A DNA stretch of 16,161 bases, taken from assembly GCA_003250235.1 (NCBI GenBank), contig QKGY01000377.1, positions 1 to 16,161 of the forward strand, given 5' to 3'. The translations under genes were made by a program, and so were the position numbers. Shown here in pieces: positions 1-7,762 of the stretch. How positions within the stretch are numbered: the first letter of the stretch is position 1; each line of letters opens with the position of its first letter. Source of the stretch: Desulfuromonadaceae bacterium (lineage in GTDB: Bacteria; Desulfobacterota; Desulfuromonadia; Desulfuromonadales; SZUA-540). The notes beneath the pieces were generated by a model. The model did no database searches. It saw only the letters and a list, made by a program, of their open reading frames with translations, and was not told where the DNA came from.

Positions 1-190
1 CTGGCTGCTGATTTTCTCCCTGAAGTTTTTCGCCGAGGCTGGTCCCATAGGGTCCGTTATATTCTGGCGCCTGTTCCCGCAGTCGCTGGTCAATCTGATT
101 GCCACCTTTCTTCTTCTCAGAATGTGTGCCTTGTGCCAGAGGCGGTTTCCGCGCCGTGTTGTCATACCCGGCCTGCAAAATCTGAAGTAG
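1..190 (+). CDS. mreD: MreD, rod shape-determining membrane protein (C-terminal 62 residues, 5' truncated by window)
   Basis: The reading frame is open from base 2 to the TAG at 188-190 and gives 62 residues. It includes a hydrophobic segment with the sequence FWRLFPQSLVNLIATFLLLR, which resembles the last transmembrane helix of MreD, followed by a basic cytoplasmic tail. MreD is an inner-membrane partner of MreB and MreC in the elongasome, which directs lateral cell-wall synthesis. The assignment rests on this C-terminal helix and on position: the next two genes are mrdA and rodA, the usual downstream neighbours in mreBCD operons of this group. Fourteen bases separate its stop from the mrdA start, so co-transcription is likely. 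The N-terminal part lies outside the window. Confidence 0.8.
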   Translation, partial: WLLIFSLKFFAEAGPIGSVIFWRLFPQSLVNLIATFLLLRMCALCQRRFPRRVVIPGLQNLK

Positions 191-204
191 TGACGTAGAG
201 AATC

Positions 205-2070
205 ATGGGACTCAATTCAGGTTGGTCGGGGACACCCGGCCTCAAAAACCGTTTTCTGATCATTTCGCTGGCCGCCACGGGGATTTTCCTCCTGCTCCTC
301 ATGCGCCTGTGGTATCTGCAGATCATCAGCGCCGATGCCTACCTCCAGCTATCGGAAAAGAACCGCCTTCGCTATGTTCCCATCGAGGCTCCTCGCGGGT
401 CCATCTATGACCGTGACGGGGCTCTTCTTGTCGACAACAGGCCGGCTTTCGGGGTTTCCATTCTGCGCCAGGATGTCGAGGATACCAACGACCTGCTGAC
501 GGCGCTTTCCGGCTACCTGGGAGAAGATCTTGCCACGCTGCAGGAACGCTATGCGAAGGGCAAGCGCCTGCCCCCCTATCGTCCCTTGCCTCTGGCCGAG
601 GATATCGGCCGCGACCGCATGGAGATGGTTCAGGAGAATGCCCAGGATCTGCCGGGAGTCCTTACCGTGGTGCGCCCCACCCGGGCCTATCCGTATCAGG
701 AAAGCGCCGCGCATGTGTTGGGATACTTGGGGGAAATCACCGAACAGCAGCTGAGAAGCCCCGAGTTTTATGGCTATCGGACTGGTGATTTTGTCGGCAA
801 GAGCGGGTTGGAAAAACACCTTGAACCCTATCTTCGTGGCCGGGAAGGGGAGCGGCGCCTGGAGGTGGATGTCAGGGGCAAGCTGCTGCGCAACATTCAG
901 ACGCGGGATCCTTTTCCGGGAAACCGGGTATATCTTACCCTGAAGAAAGACCTGCAGCTGGCCGCGGAAGCGGCCTTTGGGGATCAGGCCGGCGCCGCCG
1001 TCATGCTGGATGTGCATACCGGCGAGGTGCTTGCCATGGTCAGCCGCCCCTCCTTCAACCCAGCGGCTTTTGCCAGTGGGATTACGGCCGAAGAGTGGAT
1101 TCATTTGCTCAAGGACCCCCGTCACCCTTTACAGAACAAGGCCATCAAGGGACAGTACCCGCCAGGTTCGACATTCAAGATCGTTACCGCCCTTGCCGCC
1201 CTCAAGGCCGGGCTCATCACCCCTTCGACCGTAGTCGACTGCAAGGGGAGTCTGGAAATCGGAGATCGGGAGTTTCGCTGCTGGAAAAAAGAAGGGCACG
1301 GCAAGACCAACCTCAAGAAGGCTCTCAAAGAGAGTTGCGATGTCTGGTTTTATCAGATTGCCCAGGACGTGGGTATTGACCGGATTTCGGAGGAAGCCAT
1401 GGCTCTTGGCCTCGGTCAGTCTCTGGGAATCGATCTTGAGGGGGAAAAAGACGGGTTGATTCCGACGCGGGAGTGGAAACGGAAACGTTTCGGGACGCGC
1501 TGGTATGATGGCGAGACGGTTATTGCCTCCATCGGCCAGGGGTACGTCCTGACCACGCCCCTGCAACTCGCGGTTATGACGGCGGCGGTCGCCAACGGAG
1601 GAACGGTGTACCGACCTCAGGTGGTGAAGAAAATTGTCGATCTTGCCGGGAATGTCCTGGTGGAAAACACGCCGCAGGTCCTCGAAGATAATCCGATCGA
1701 CAAAAAAAATCTTCAGGCGGTGAAAGCCGGGCTTGAGGCGGCGGTCAATGAACCCGGCGGTACGGCCTGGAGCCGTCGACTGGAAAAGATAAAAGTTGCC
1801 GGAAAAACGGGTACGGCTCAGGTTGTCAAGCTGAAGGACAAGGATTCCAAAGATAACGATGAGGGAAAGATTCCCTACAAGTTTCGCGATCATGCCCTCT
1901 TTGTGGCCTATGCGCCTGCTGACAATCCCGAGGTGGCTGTCGCCGTCGTGGTGGAGCACGGCAGTCATGGTGGCAGTGTGGCCGCCCCTGTCGCCATGGC
2001 GATGATTGCCAACTACTTCGGGGTGGATGTTGAGCCCCAGGCTGACAAGGTTCCTTATGCCGGAGACTGA
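205..2070 (+). CDS. mrdA: Penicillin-binding protein 2 (peptidoglycan D,D-transpeptidase MrdA)
   Basis: This 621-residue class B penicillin-binding protein cross-links new peptidoglycan during cell elongation and works with the glycosyltransferase RodA encoded next to it. There is a single N-terminal membrane anchor at about residues 17-40. A PBP-dimerisation (pedestal) region follows, beginning near the motif APRGSIYDRDG at 62-72. The transpeptidase domain spans about 260-605. The catalytic triad motifs are all present: STFK with nucleophile Ser322, SCD at 377-379 (the SxN/SxD position), and KTGT at 534-537. The length matches PBP2 (about 600-640 residues), and the protein ends with the usual short tail. 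The ATG at 205 lies 14 bases after mreD with only a weak purine-rich site before it. The stop overlaps the rodA start in TGATG. All active-site residues are intact. Confidence 0.97.
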   Translation: MGLNSGWSGTPGLKNRFLIISLAATGIFLLLLMRLWYLQIISADAYLQLSEKNRLRYVPIEAPRGSIYDRDGALLVDNRPAFGVSILRQDVEDTNDLLTALSGYLGEDLATLQERYAKGKRLPPYRPLPLAEDIGRDRMEMVQENAQDLPGVLTVVRPTRAYPYQESAAHVLGYLGEITEQQLRSPEFYGYRTGDFVGKSGLEKHLEPYLRGREGERRLEVDVRGKLLRNIQTRDPFPGNRVYLTLKKDLQLAAEAAFGDQAGAAVMLDVHTGEVLAMVSRPSFNPAAFASGITAEEWIHLLKDPRHPLQNKAIKGQYPPGSTFKIVTALAALKAGLITPSTVVDCKGSLEIGDREFRCWKKEGHGKTNLKKALKESCDVWFYQIAQDVGIDRISEEAMALGLGQSLGIDLEGEKDGLIPTREWKRKRFGTRWYDGETVIASIGQGYVLTTPLQLAVMTAAVANGGTVYRPQVVKKIVDLAGNVLVENTPQVLEDNPIDKKNLQAVKAGLEAAVNEPGGTAWSRRLEKIKVAGKTGTAQVVKLKDKDSKDNDEGKIPYKFRDHALFVAYAPADNPEVAVAVVVEHGSHGGSVAAPVAMAMIANYFGVDVEPQADKVPYAGD

Positions 2071-3173
2071 TGACCATGTTTGATCGCCGTCTGCTCACCC
2101 ATTTTGACTGGGTCTTACTGGGGATGATCTGCCTGGTGGCGTCCATCGGGATTGTCAACCTCTACAGTGCGACGGGGTCCTGGGAGACGGGAGGGACGCC
2201 CGTCTATATCAAGCAGATCTACTGGTTCGGCCTGGGGATCGCCATTGCCCTGGCTGTCTGCGTATTTGACTACCGCCATCTCGAGTACATGGGTTTCTTC
2301 TTCTATGGCGTCAATGTCTTTCTGCTCGTCGGTGTGCTGTTGTTCGGAAAGACCACGATGGGTGCCACCCGCTGGATCGATCTGGGGTTCTTCAATCTCC
2401 AGCCCAGCGAAGTGATGAAGATCGTCATCATCATCACCCTGGCCTGTCATTTCAACCGCAAGGGGCATGCCTTCGGTCACAACCTCAAGGAGCTGCTGCC
2501 GCCCTTTTCGCTGCTGGCGGTTCCGGTGCTTCTGATCATGAAACAGCCCGACCTGGGGACGGCTATGCTGGTTGTCTTTATCGGCATGACCATCGCCCTG
2601 TTTTCAGGCATTCAGAAACTGACCTTTATTGTTCTGTCTGTCCTGGGCGTTGCCGGGGCCTGCGGGGGGTGGTTCCTGCTTCATGATTATCAGCGCGAGC
2701 GCATCTATACCTTTCTCAATCCCGAACGGGATCCGCTGGGCTCCGGATACCATATCATCCAGTCGAAGATAGCCGTCGGCAGCGGGGGATTCTGGGGCAA
2801 GGGGTTTATGAAGGGAACCCAGTCGCAGCTCTCTTTTCTCCCCGAGCGGCATACCGACTTTGCCTTTTCGGTGTTCGCCGAAGAATGGGGGTTCGTAGGC
2901 TCCATGGGGCTCCTGGCTCTTTACCTGCTGATCATCATCTGGGGGCTTTATATTGCGCGGAGAGCGGCCGACAAGTTCGGTATGTTTCTGGCTCTCGGCG
3001 TTGTGGCCATGCTTTTCTGGCATATCGTGGTGAACCTGGGGATGGTCATCGGTCTGCTGCCTGTGGTGGGAGTCCCCCTGCCTCTGTTCTCCTATGGGGG
3101 AACCAGTATGGTGACCACCATGATAGGGGTCGGTCTTTTGCTAAACGTGAGCATGCGGCGCTTCAAGTTCTGA
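2070..3173 (+). CDS. rodA: RodA, SEDS-family peptidoglycan glycosyltransferase
   Basis: This 367-residue polytopic inner-membrane protein of the SEDS (FtsW/RodA/SpoVE) family polymerises lipid II into glycan strands in the elongasome, paired with PBP2. About ten hydrophobic segments are visible. Family signatures include LGFFNLQPSEVMK (105-117), KQPDLGTA (158-165), and LPERHTDFAFSVFAEEWGF (257-275). Asp263 in the last of these corresponds to the catalytic Asp of RodA. The C-terminal GLLPVVGVPLPLFSYGGTS signature is also complete. The ATG at 2070 overlaps the mrdA stop by one base, indicating translational coupling. A second in-frame ATG two codons later (2076) is a possible alternative. Length and motifs are complete, with nothing unusual. 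Confidence 0.97.
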   Translation: MTMFDRRLLTHFDWVLLGMICLVASIGIVNLYSATGSWETGGTPVYIKQIYWFGLGIAIALAVCVFDYRHLEYMGFFFYGVNVFLLVGVLLFGKTTMGATRWIDLGFFNLQPSEVMKIVIIITLACHFNRKGHAFGHNLKELLPPFSLLAVPVLLIMKQPDLGTAMLVVFIGMTIALFSGIQKLTFIVLSVLGVAGACGGWFLLHDYQRERIYTFLNPERDPLGSGYHIIQSKIAVGSGGFWGKGFMKGTQSQLSFLPERHTDFAFSVFAEEWGFVGSMGLLALYLLIIIWGLYIARRAADKFGMFLALGVVAMLFWHIVVNLGMVIGLLPVVGVPLPLFSYGGTSMVTTMIGVGLLLNVSMRRFKF

Positions 3174-3206
3174 CGGCATTCGTCTCATCCCCCCTCTTTA
3201 CGAATC

Positions 3207-3215
3207 TGTTATACT
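3207..3215 (+). promoter_or_regulatory. Candidate extended -10 promoter before the radical SAM gene
   Basis: In the 78-base gap after rodA, bases 3207-3215 read TGTTATACT. This is an extended -10 element (TGn followed by TATACT, one mismatch to TATAAT). No good -35 hexamer lies 16-18 bases upstream, which is typical for extended -10 promoters. It sits 36 bases before the start codon at 3252 and would drive the amrS-lipoprotein-bcp unit independently of the cell-shape operon. The strong ribosome-binding site GGGAGG at 3241-3246 follows. This is sequence resemblance only. Confidence 0.4.
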
Positions 3216-3251
3216 TCCCTCAGGTCTACAACTACAGACAGGGAGGAAGTC

Positions 3252-4265
3252 ATGCGCGAAGCCGCCTTCTGGGAATCAAGGGAGGAGGAGAAGGTTCAGT
3301 GTACGCTCTGCCGTCACCTCTGCCTGATCGCTTCCGGGAAAAGAGGTTTGTGTGGCGTCCGGGAAAACAGGGATGGGGTTCTCTATTCCCTGGTCTACGA
3401 AAAACTCATCGCCGAAAATGTCGATGCCATCGAAAAGAAACCCCTTTTCCATTATCTGCCGGGTTCCCGCGCTTATTCCGTGGCCACTGTCGGCTGCAAC
3501 TTCCATTGCCGGAATTGCCAGAATTACGATATTTCCCAGTGGAATGCCGCACGGGGCCCGGTTCCGGGACAGAATGTGCCTCCGGCCGAGATTGTGAAGC
3601 GGGCCCGCGCCAAAGGATGCCGGAGTATCGCCTATACCTATACCGAACCGACCATCTTCTACGAGTATGCGTACGATACCGCGGTGCTCGCCCACGAGGC
3701 GGGCCTGGGAAATGTGTTCGTTACCAACGGTTATACGACGACGGCGGCATTGGAGAAAATCGCGCCCTATCTGGATGCCGCCAATGTCGATCTCAAGGGG
3801 TTCCGTGAGGACTTCTATCGGGATGTTATCGGCGCACGGCTGAGCGGCGTTCTTGATACCCTGCGCGATTACCGCCGACTGGGGATATGGATCGAGGTTA
3901 CCACTCTGGTCATTCCCGGATATAACGATGCGGATTCGGACCTTAAGGCCTTGGCCCGGTTCATTCATCAAGAACTTGGCGCCCATACGCCCTGGCATGT
4001 CACCGCCTTCTACCCAACCTACCGGCTGCAGGATGCTGCGCCGACCCCGGTGGATACCCTGAGGCGTGCCCGCCGCATCGGATTGGATGAAGGGCTCACG
4101 TTCGTCTACGAGGGGAATGTTCCCGGCGAGGGGGGAGAGAACACCTACTGTCCGTCCTGTGGCAAGAAGGTGATCGCCCGTGTGGGGTACCGTGTGGAGG
4201 TCAGCCATCTGCACAACGGCGCCTGCGATAGCTGCCAAACGCCCTTAGAGGGGATATGGACCTAG
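3252..4265 (+). CDS. amrS: AmmeMemoRadiSam system radical SAM enzyme
   Basis: This 337-residue radical S-adenosylmethionine protein belongs to the family that often accompanies AMMECR1 and MEMO proteins. The substrate of that system is not established. The radical SAM 4Fe-4S motif is a CxxxCxxC at Cys82, Cys86 and Cys89 (GCNFHCRNC). It is preceded by the family's N-terminal cysteine cluster at Cys17, Cys20, Cys24 and Cys34. TYTEPTIFYEY (119-129) and VDLKGF (179-184) are conserved family blocks. The C-terminus has two further CxxC pairs (Cys300/303 and Cys325/328) that could bind zinc or a second cluster. The ATG at 3252 has an ideal GGGAGG site 5 bases upstream. The last 10 bases overlap the next gene. 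No MEMO or AMMECR1 gene is present in this window. It is related to PflA-type activases, but the N-terminal cysteines favour this subfamily. Confidence 0.9.
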   Translation: MREAAFWESREEEKVQCTLCRHLCLIASGKRGLCGVRENRDGVLYSLVYEKLIAENVDAIEKKPLFHYLPGSRAYSVATVGCNFHCRNCQNYDISQWNAARGPVPGQNVPPAEIVKRARAKGCRSIAYTYTEPTIFYEYAYDTAVLAHEAGLGNVFVTNGYTTTAALEKIAPYLDAANVDLKGFREDFYRDVIGARLSGVLDTLRDYRRLGIWIEVTTLVIPGYNDADSDLKALARFIHQELGAHTPWHVTAFYPTYRLQDAAPTPVDTLRRARRIGLDEGLTFVYEGNVPGEGGENTYCPSCGKKVIARVGYRVEVSHLHNGACDSCQTPLEGIWT

Positions 4266-5800
4266 GAGCGGTTTCCTTCCCGGGGGGGCTAAAGAGACGA
4301 CGCGGGTTGCTTCTGATCCTTTCTCTTGCCGGCTGCCTGGATATCGGCGGATGCGCTTCGTCCCGTCCTCCCAGATTGACCTCATCCCCGCAGTCCGAAG
4401 CCTGCGCCCGGTTTGTGGACCGTTTTGATACCGAGGTCCGGAATGCTCATGTCGGTTATGCGCCGAGCCGTTCGGTTCCGGAGGCTGCGTATCTGCGTAC
4501 CGACCGGTTTGCCGCCGCGGTCAAAAAATATCTCGTAACGGAAGAACAGAAAAAACTGTGGCTTCAGCAACTTCGGCAGCTTGACTCTCAGGCGCGCCAG
4601 AAGGAAAGTCTGACCCTTCCCATCGAATCCCTTGATGCGCTGTTGCCTCCTGACACACAAGGGGATCGTCGAACCCGGCTCTTTGAACAGTACGAAGCCT
4701 GCGCCGAACAGCTCTTTGACCATGACCGCGCCCAGCCGGAGTATTTTTCGCATATATTCGGGGCAGCCGAACCCCCTGACGATTATTCGATCGTTCTGCG
4801 CGTCCTGGGCCTTTATCCCCTGAGCGCCCTTCCGGTGCTTTACTTTACCCGGAAAGCCCGGAAGGAATTTCGCCTCTGGTACGCGACCCCTGCAGATCAG
4901 CTTCCGGTGGACGGTACGCTGGTCAGGTATCGTGCGGAGGCTGAAGAGCAGTCTTCCCAGAAGGACGTCCTTCTGCTTTTCAGAACCGCTTCGCATGGCC
5001 CCTTTGGCCTTCCGCAGTTTTCTGCGCAAGAGCAAAGACGGCTGGCCGAAGCTTTTGCCCCTGACATCATCCAGGACGTCGATGGCGAGTATGATCTCCT
5101 GGGGAGGATTGCATGGCAGGATGACCGGATTGTTGTCGCGTCGTCCCACCCGATGGTGTACTACTACTTTTCAAAGGGATTGCTTCGGGGGGAGGCTTTC
5201 TGGCAGATCAATTACGCATTCTGGTACGAAGGGCGCCGGGGGCCCAACGCCCCCTGGATAGAACGAGGCCCTCTGGATGGCCTGACCCTGCGCATTTCCC
5301 TGACGGCGGACGGTCGTCCGTTTATGATCGACGGGATGAATTCCTGCGGGTGTTACCATTTCTTCATTCCGGATCGGAAGCAGGGATTTGCTCTCAGGGA
5401 TCAGCTCTTCGCCTTGGATGGTTTTGTGCCCCAGGAATTTCCCGAGGGGTTCCCCGCAAGGCCCTTGAGCGTGCGGATCAACTCGGGCTGGCATCAGGTG
5501 CAGCGGGTGGGAACCGACGGAGGCGAAGCCGCCGATCTGCTTTATGGATTGGTCCCCTACGATACCTTGGAAGCTTTGCCACGGGCCGACGGAACCCTGG
5601 CGAGCCTGTTCGACGACCGTGGGGTGGCCAAGGGGTCACCGCGCCGGGAATACTGGCTGCTTTTCCCCATGGGGATACGGGAGGTCGGCAGTATGCGTCA
5701 GCGGGGTCGACATCCGATCCGACTTGTCGGCCGGTCCTATTTTGAGGACCCGGAGCTTTTTGAAGATAACTTTGTCATGGACCCTCCCGTTTCTCCCTGA
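4256..5800 (+). CDS. Putative lipoprotein of unrecognised family
   Basis: I do not recognise a functional family for this 514-residue protein. The N-terminus is a lipoprotein signal: a basic stretch KRRR (13-16), a hydrophobic core GLLLILSLAG, and a lipobox LAGC ending at Cys27. A second possible lipobox cysteine is Cys33 (IGGC). The protein is therefore probably exported and lipid-anchored. The central part (about 160-380) is rich in aromatic residues. It includes SSHPMVYYYFSKG (296-308), INYAFWY (318-324), and a striking NSCGCYH block at 362-368 that could bind metal or form a disulfide. No transmembrane segment follows the signal. The ATG at 4256 overlaps amrS by 10 bases, with AGAGGGG at 4247-4253 as its ribosome-binding site, rather close to the start. 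The overlap points to co-transcription with the radical SAM gene. A thiol or redox link to the neighbouring bcp is only speculation. Confidence 0.75.
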   Translation: MDLGAVSFPGGLKRRRGLLLILSLAGCLDIGGCASSRPPRLTSSPQSEACARFVDRFDTEVRNAHVGYAPSRSVPEAAYLRTDRFAAAVKKYLVTEEQKKLWLQQLRQLDSQARQKESLTLPIESLDALLPPDTQGDRRTRLFEQYEACAEQLFDHDRAQPEYFSHIFGAAEPPDDYSIVLRVLGLYPLSALPVLYFTRKARKEFRLWYATPADQLPVDGTLVRYRAEAEEQSSQKDVLLLFRTASHGPFGLPQFSAQEQRRLAEAFAPDIIQDVDGEYDLLGRIAWQDDRIVVASSHPMVYYYFSKGLLRGEAFWQINYAFWYEGRRGPNAPWIERGPLDGLTLRISLTADGRPFMIDGMNSCGCYHFFIPDRKQGFALRDQLFALDGFVPQEFPEGFPARPLSVRINSGWHQVQRVGTDGGEAADLLYGLVPYDTLEALPRADGTLASLFDDRGVAKGSPRREYWLLFPMGIREVGSMRQRGRHPIRLVGRSYFEDPELFEDNFVMDPPVSP

Positions 5801-5842
5801 GGGGGGGGCGTGAAGGGATTTTTCACAAGGAGGATGTGTGCT

Positions 5843-6310
5843 ATGAGCGATCTTGAAGGCAAAAAGGCCCCTGAATTCACCCTGGAAGGGAGCGACGGGA
5901 CGTTTCATTCTCTGAGGGACTATGCCGGGAAGACCGTGGTTCTCTATTTCTATCCCAAGGACAACACCCCGGGGTGCACCAAAGAGGCCTGCGGATTCAG
6001 GGACCTTCACAGAGAATTGCTGGCGATGGATGCCGTCGTGCTCGGCGTGAGCAAGGACAGTCTCAAGGCCCATGGCAGCTTCATCGAGAAATTCGGTCTT
6101 CCCTTTGTCCTGCTGTCAGACCTTTCCACCGAGGTGATGAAAGCCTACGGGGCTTTCGGGGAGAAGAAGATGTACGGGAAGACCACCCAGGGGACGATCC
6201 GTTCTACGGTGATCATTGCTCCCGATGGCCGGGTGGTGAAACACTGGCCTACGGTCAAGAAGGCCGAGTCCCACCCGCAGGAGGTCGTCGAATTTCTCAA
6301 GGCCCTCTGA
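5843..6310 (+). CDS. bcp: Thioredoxin-dependent thiol peroxidase (BCP/PrxQ peroxiredoxin)
   Basis: This 155-residue peroxiredoxin reduces hydrogen peroxide and organic hydroperoxides using thioredoxin. The active-site block reads YPKDNTPGCTKEACGFRD. Cys45 is the peroxidatic cysteine and Cys50 the resolving cysteine, the same positions and spacing as in E. coli BCP (atypical 2-Cys). The PxxxT/SxxC context and the downstream LSD motif are intact, and the length matches the family. An in-frame GTG at 5810 would add 11 residues, but the strong site AAGGAGG at 5827-5833 fits the ATG at 5843 (9-base spacing). The nearer ATG at 5834 abuts that site and is unlikely. It lies 42 bases after the lipoprotein gene on the same strand and is probably in the same operon. 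Its stop is 8 bases from the convergent FadL-type gene. Confidence 0.96.
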   Translation: MSDLEGKKAPEFTLEGSDGTFHSLRDYAGKTVVLYFYPKDNTPGCTKEACGFRDLHRELLAMDAVVLGVSKDSLKAHGSFIEKFGLPFVLLSDLSTEVMKAYGAFGEKKMYGKTTQGTIRSTVIIAPDGRVVKHWPTVKKAESHPQEVVEFLKAL

Positions 6311-6318
6311 TCCGGAAA

Positions 6319-7605
6319 TCAGAAGCGGTATCCGGCGCTTATCCCCACGAGATGGAGCCGGGATTCATAGCGCCCCGTGGCGTAATCCGAGGGCTCCGCA
6401 ACGGCCGGATTGACATCGGGCAGGTAGCCGTTGTTTTTAGTGCGGCTTTCAAGCAGTTGGTACCCGTAGCTGACCGTCAGATCCCAGCGGGCGTGCTTCA
6501 GTGTAGTGCCGATACAGAAAAGGTGCGAATTGGCGTCGGGAACGGCCGGTTCGAAGGTGGCGTCTCCGATAGCGTCCTCACCATAGAGGTATCCGGCCAA
6601 AAGGGAAACGGATTCATTGAGCCGGTAGATTCCCCCCAGGTTCCAGGCCCAGGTCGCATGCCAGTCCTTGGGGTACACGGCCCATGTCGATCCATTGACC
6701 GGCTGGGCAAAGGTGATGCGCAGTTGATCGTAAGATGACCAGTCCTCCCAGCGAACGCCGGTCTCCACGGTGATTTTCTCCGAGGGGGTAAACGCTATGC
6801 CAGCCACCAGTTGTTGGGGCAGGGTGAGCTCGGTTTGCGCTGGGGTGTCGGGGAGGGTTGGCTCCAGGGCAGCGCTGGGGAGGGTGAAGTCCAGGTGGCC
6901 ATCGATGTCGATATCGATGGCGCTGCGATATCCGATCCCTAACTGCACCTGGGGACCCAGCTTGAGCAAAACGCCCAGATTATACCCGAGCCCGGTGCCG
7001 TCGCCGGTGAACTTCTGGGAGCCGTCGTCAAGGCCGAGAAAAGAAAGCTTGACCTGTTCCTCAAGGGTCGCATCCAGGTAGAGGACGTCCAAACCGGCTC
7101 CGACGCTCAACCAGGGGAGTGGTTTATAGGCAATGGCCGGGTTGATGTTGTATGTCACAATCTCCGAGCGGGTTGCCAGGTAACGGCCTTCCCAGGCCTT
7201 ATCCCAGTCGGTGCCCAGTCCGAAGGGATTGAATACGCCGATGCCGGCGCTGAACGAATCGTTAACGGCATGGGTCAGGTAGAAGGTGCTTGGTGTATAG
7301 AGCCGTGTATCGGCAGAATCATCACGTCCTGTCACGAAACTGCTGAAGTCCCTCTGTGCCCAAACCAGGGTGGTTCCCACTTCCATTCGGGTTCCGGCCA
7401 ATTCGGTGAGAAGGGCGGGGTTGAAATACAGAGCGGAGGCGCCATCGGCATGAGCCACTGTGGCGTTGGCCTGACCCAAGGCGCTGGCACCCTGGGTGAA
7501 AATGCCAAATCCGGACGCCAGGGTTTCTTCCTGCCCGCTGAACAGAAGGAGGCTTCCGGTGATGACTGCCAGAACGAGAGACCGAACAGATCGGGATCGC
7601 AGCAT
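6319..7605 (-). CDS. FadL/OmpP1/TodX-family outer-membrane transport protein
   Basis: This 428-residue outer-membrane beta-barrel belongs to the FadL family, which carries long-chain fatty acids or other hydrophobic compounds across the outer membrane. A signal peptide covers about residues 1-30 (basic MLRSRSVR, then a hydrophobic core). It is followed by SGFGIFTQGASALGQANA, the N-terminal plug typical of the family, and by the conserved NPA at 62-64. The rest alternates in the manner of beta-strands and ends in YRF with a C-terminal aromatic, as expected for barrel assembly. An upstream in-frame ATG at 7632 would add 9 residues. I chose the ATG at 7605 because GGAGGAG (7609-7615, minus strand) sits at the right distance. 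The true ligand cannot be told from sequence. It is convergent with bcp and divergent from the methyltransferase. Confidence 0.93.
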   Translation of the reverse strand: MLRSRSVRSLVLAVITGSLLLFSGQEETLASGFGIFTQGASALGQANATVAHADGASALYFNPALLTELAGTRMEVGTTLVWAQRDFSSFVTGRDDSADTRLYTPSTFYLTHAVNDSFSAGIGVFNPFGLGTDWDKAWEGRYLATRSEIVTYNINPAIAYKPLPWLSVGAGLDVLYLDATLEEQVKLSFLGLDDGSQKFTGDGTGLGYNLGVLLKLGPQVQLGIGYRSAIDIDIDGHLDFTLPSAALEPTLPDTPAQTELTLPQQLVAGIAFTPSEKITVETGVRWEDWSSYDQLRITFAQPVNGSTWAVYPKDWHATWAWNLGGIYRLNESVSLLAGYLYGEDAIGDATFEPAVPDANSHLFCIGTTLKHARWDLTVSYGYQLLESRTKNNGYLPDVNPAVAEPSDYATGRYESRLHLVGISAGYRF

Positions 7606-7665
7606 GGGCTCCTCCGCAAGAAAACGAGACAAGAACTAATTTATTGCTTTTGCACTTTTTTCTCA

Positions 7666-7732
7666 CAGGTTAGGGCGCCTGTCAAATGGTGTTCGGTTGT
7701 GTCTGATGAATATGGAACCTGACTTAACCTGA
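7666..7732. repeat. Repeated AACCTG half-sites in the divergent intergenic region
   Basis: Between the FadL-type gene and the methyltransferase, AACCTGA occurs twice as a direct repeat (7716-7722 and 7726-7732). The two copies are 10 bases apart, one helical turn. A third copy in inverted orientation, CAGGTTA, lies at 7666-7672 and mirrors TAACCTG at 7725-7731. Such an arrangement is what a dimeric or cooperatively binding regulator often recognises, and it lies where both divergent promoters must be. No specific regulator can be named. Confidence 0.35.
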
Positions 7733-7762
7733 AACGCATTGTTTGATTTTTCAACGGGAGGG

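Noticed and set aside
349..1125. Long minus-strand frames opposite mrdA, rodA, amrS and the methyltransferase
   Set aside because: They are antisense shadows of GC-rich coding sequence with no family motifs or ribosome-binding sites.
1332..1345. SCD instead of SxN as the second PBP2 motif
   Set aside because: An SxD tripeptide at this position is normal for PBP2-type transpeptidases, so it is not a defect.
2885..3808. Long + strand frame of 307 residues overlapping rodA and amrS
   Set aside because: It lies in another frame over two well-supported genes and has the low-quality composition of a shadow frame.
6307..6322. CTGAT/ATCAG inverted repeat between bcp and the FadL-type gene as a terminator
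   Set aside because: Only five base pairs and no T-tract on either strand; likely chance.
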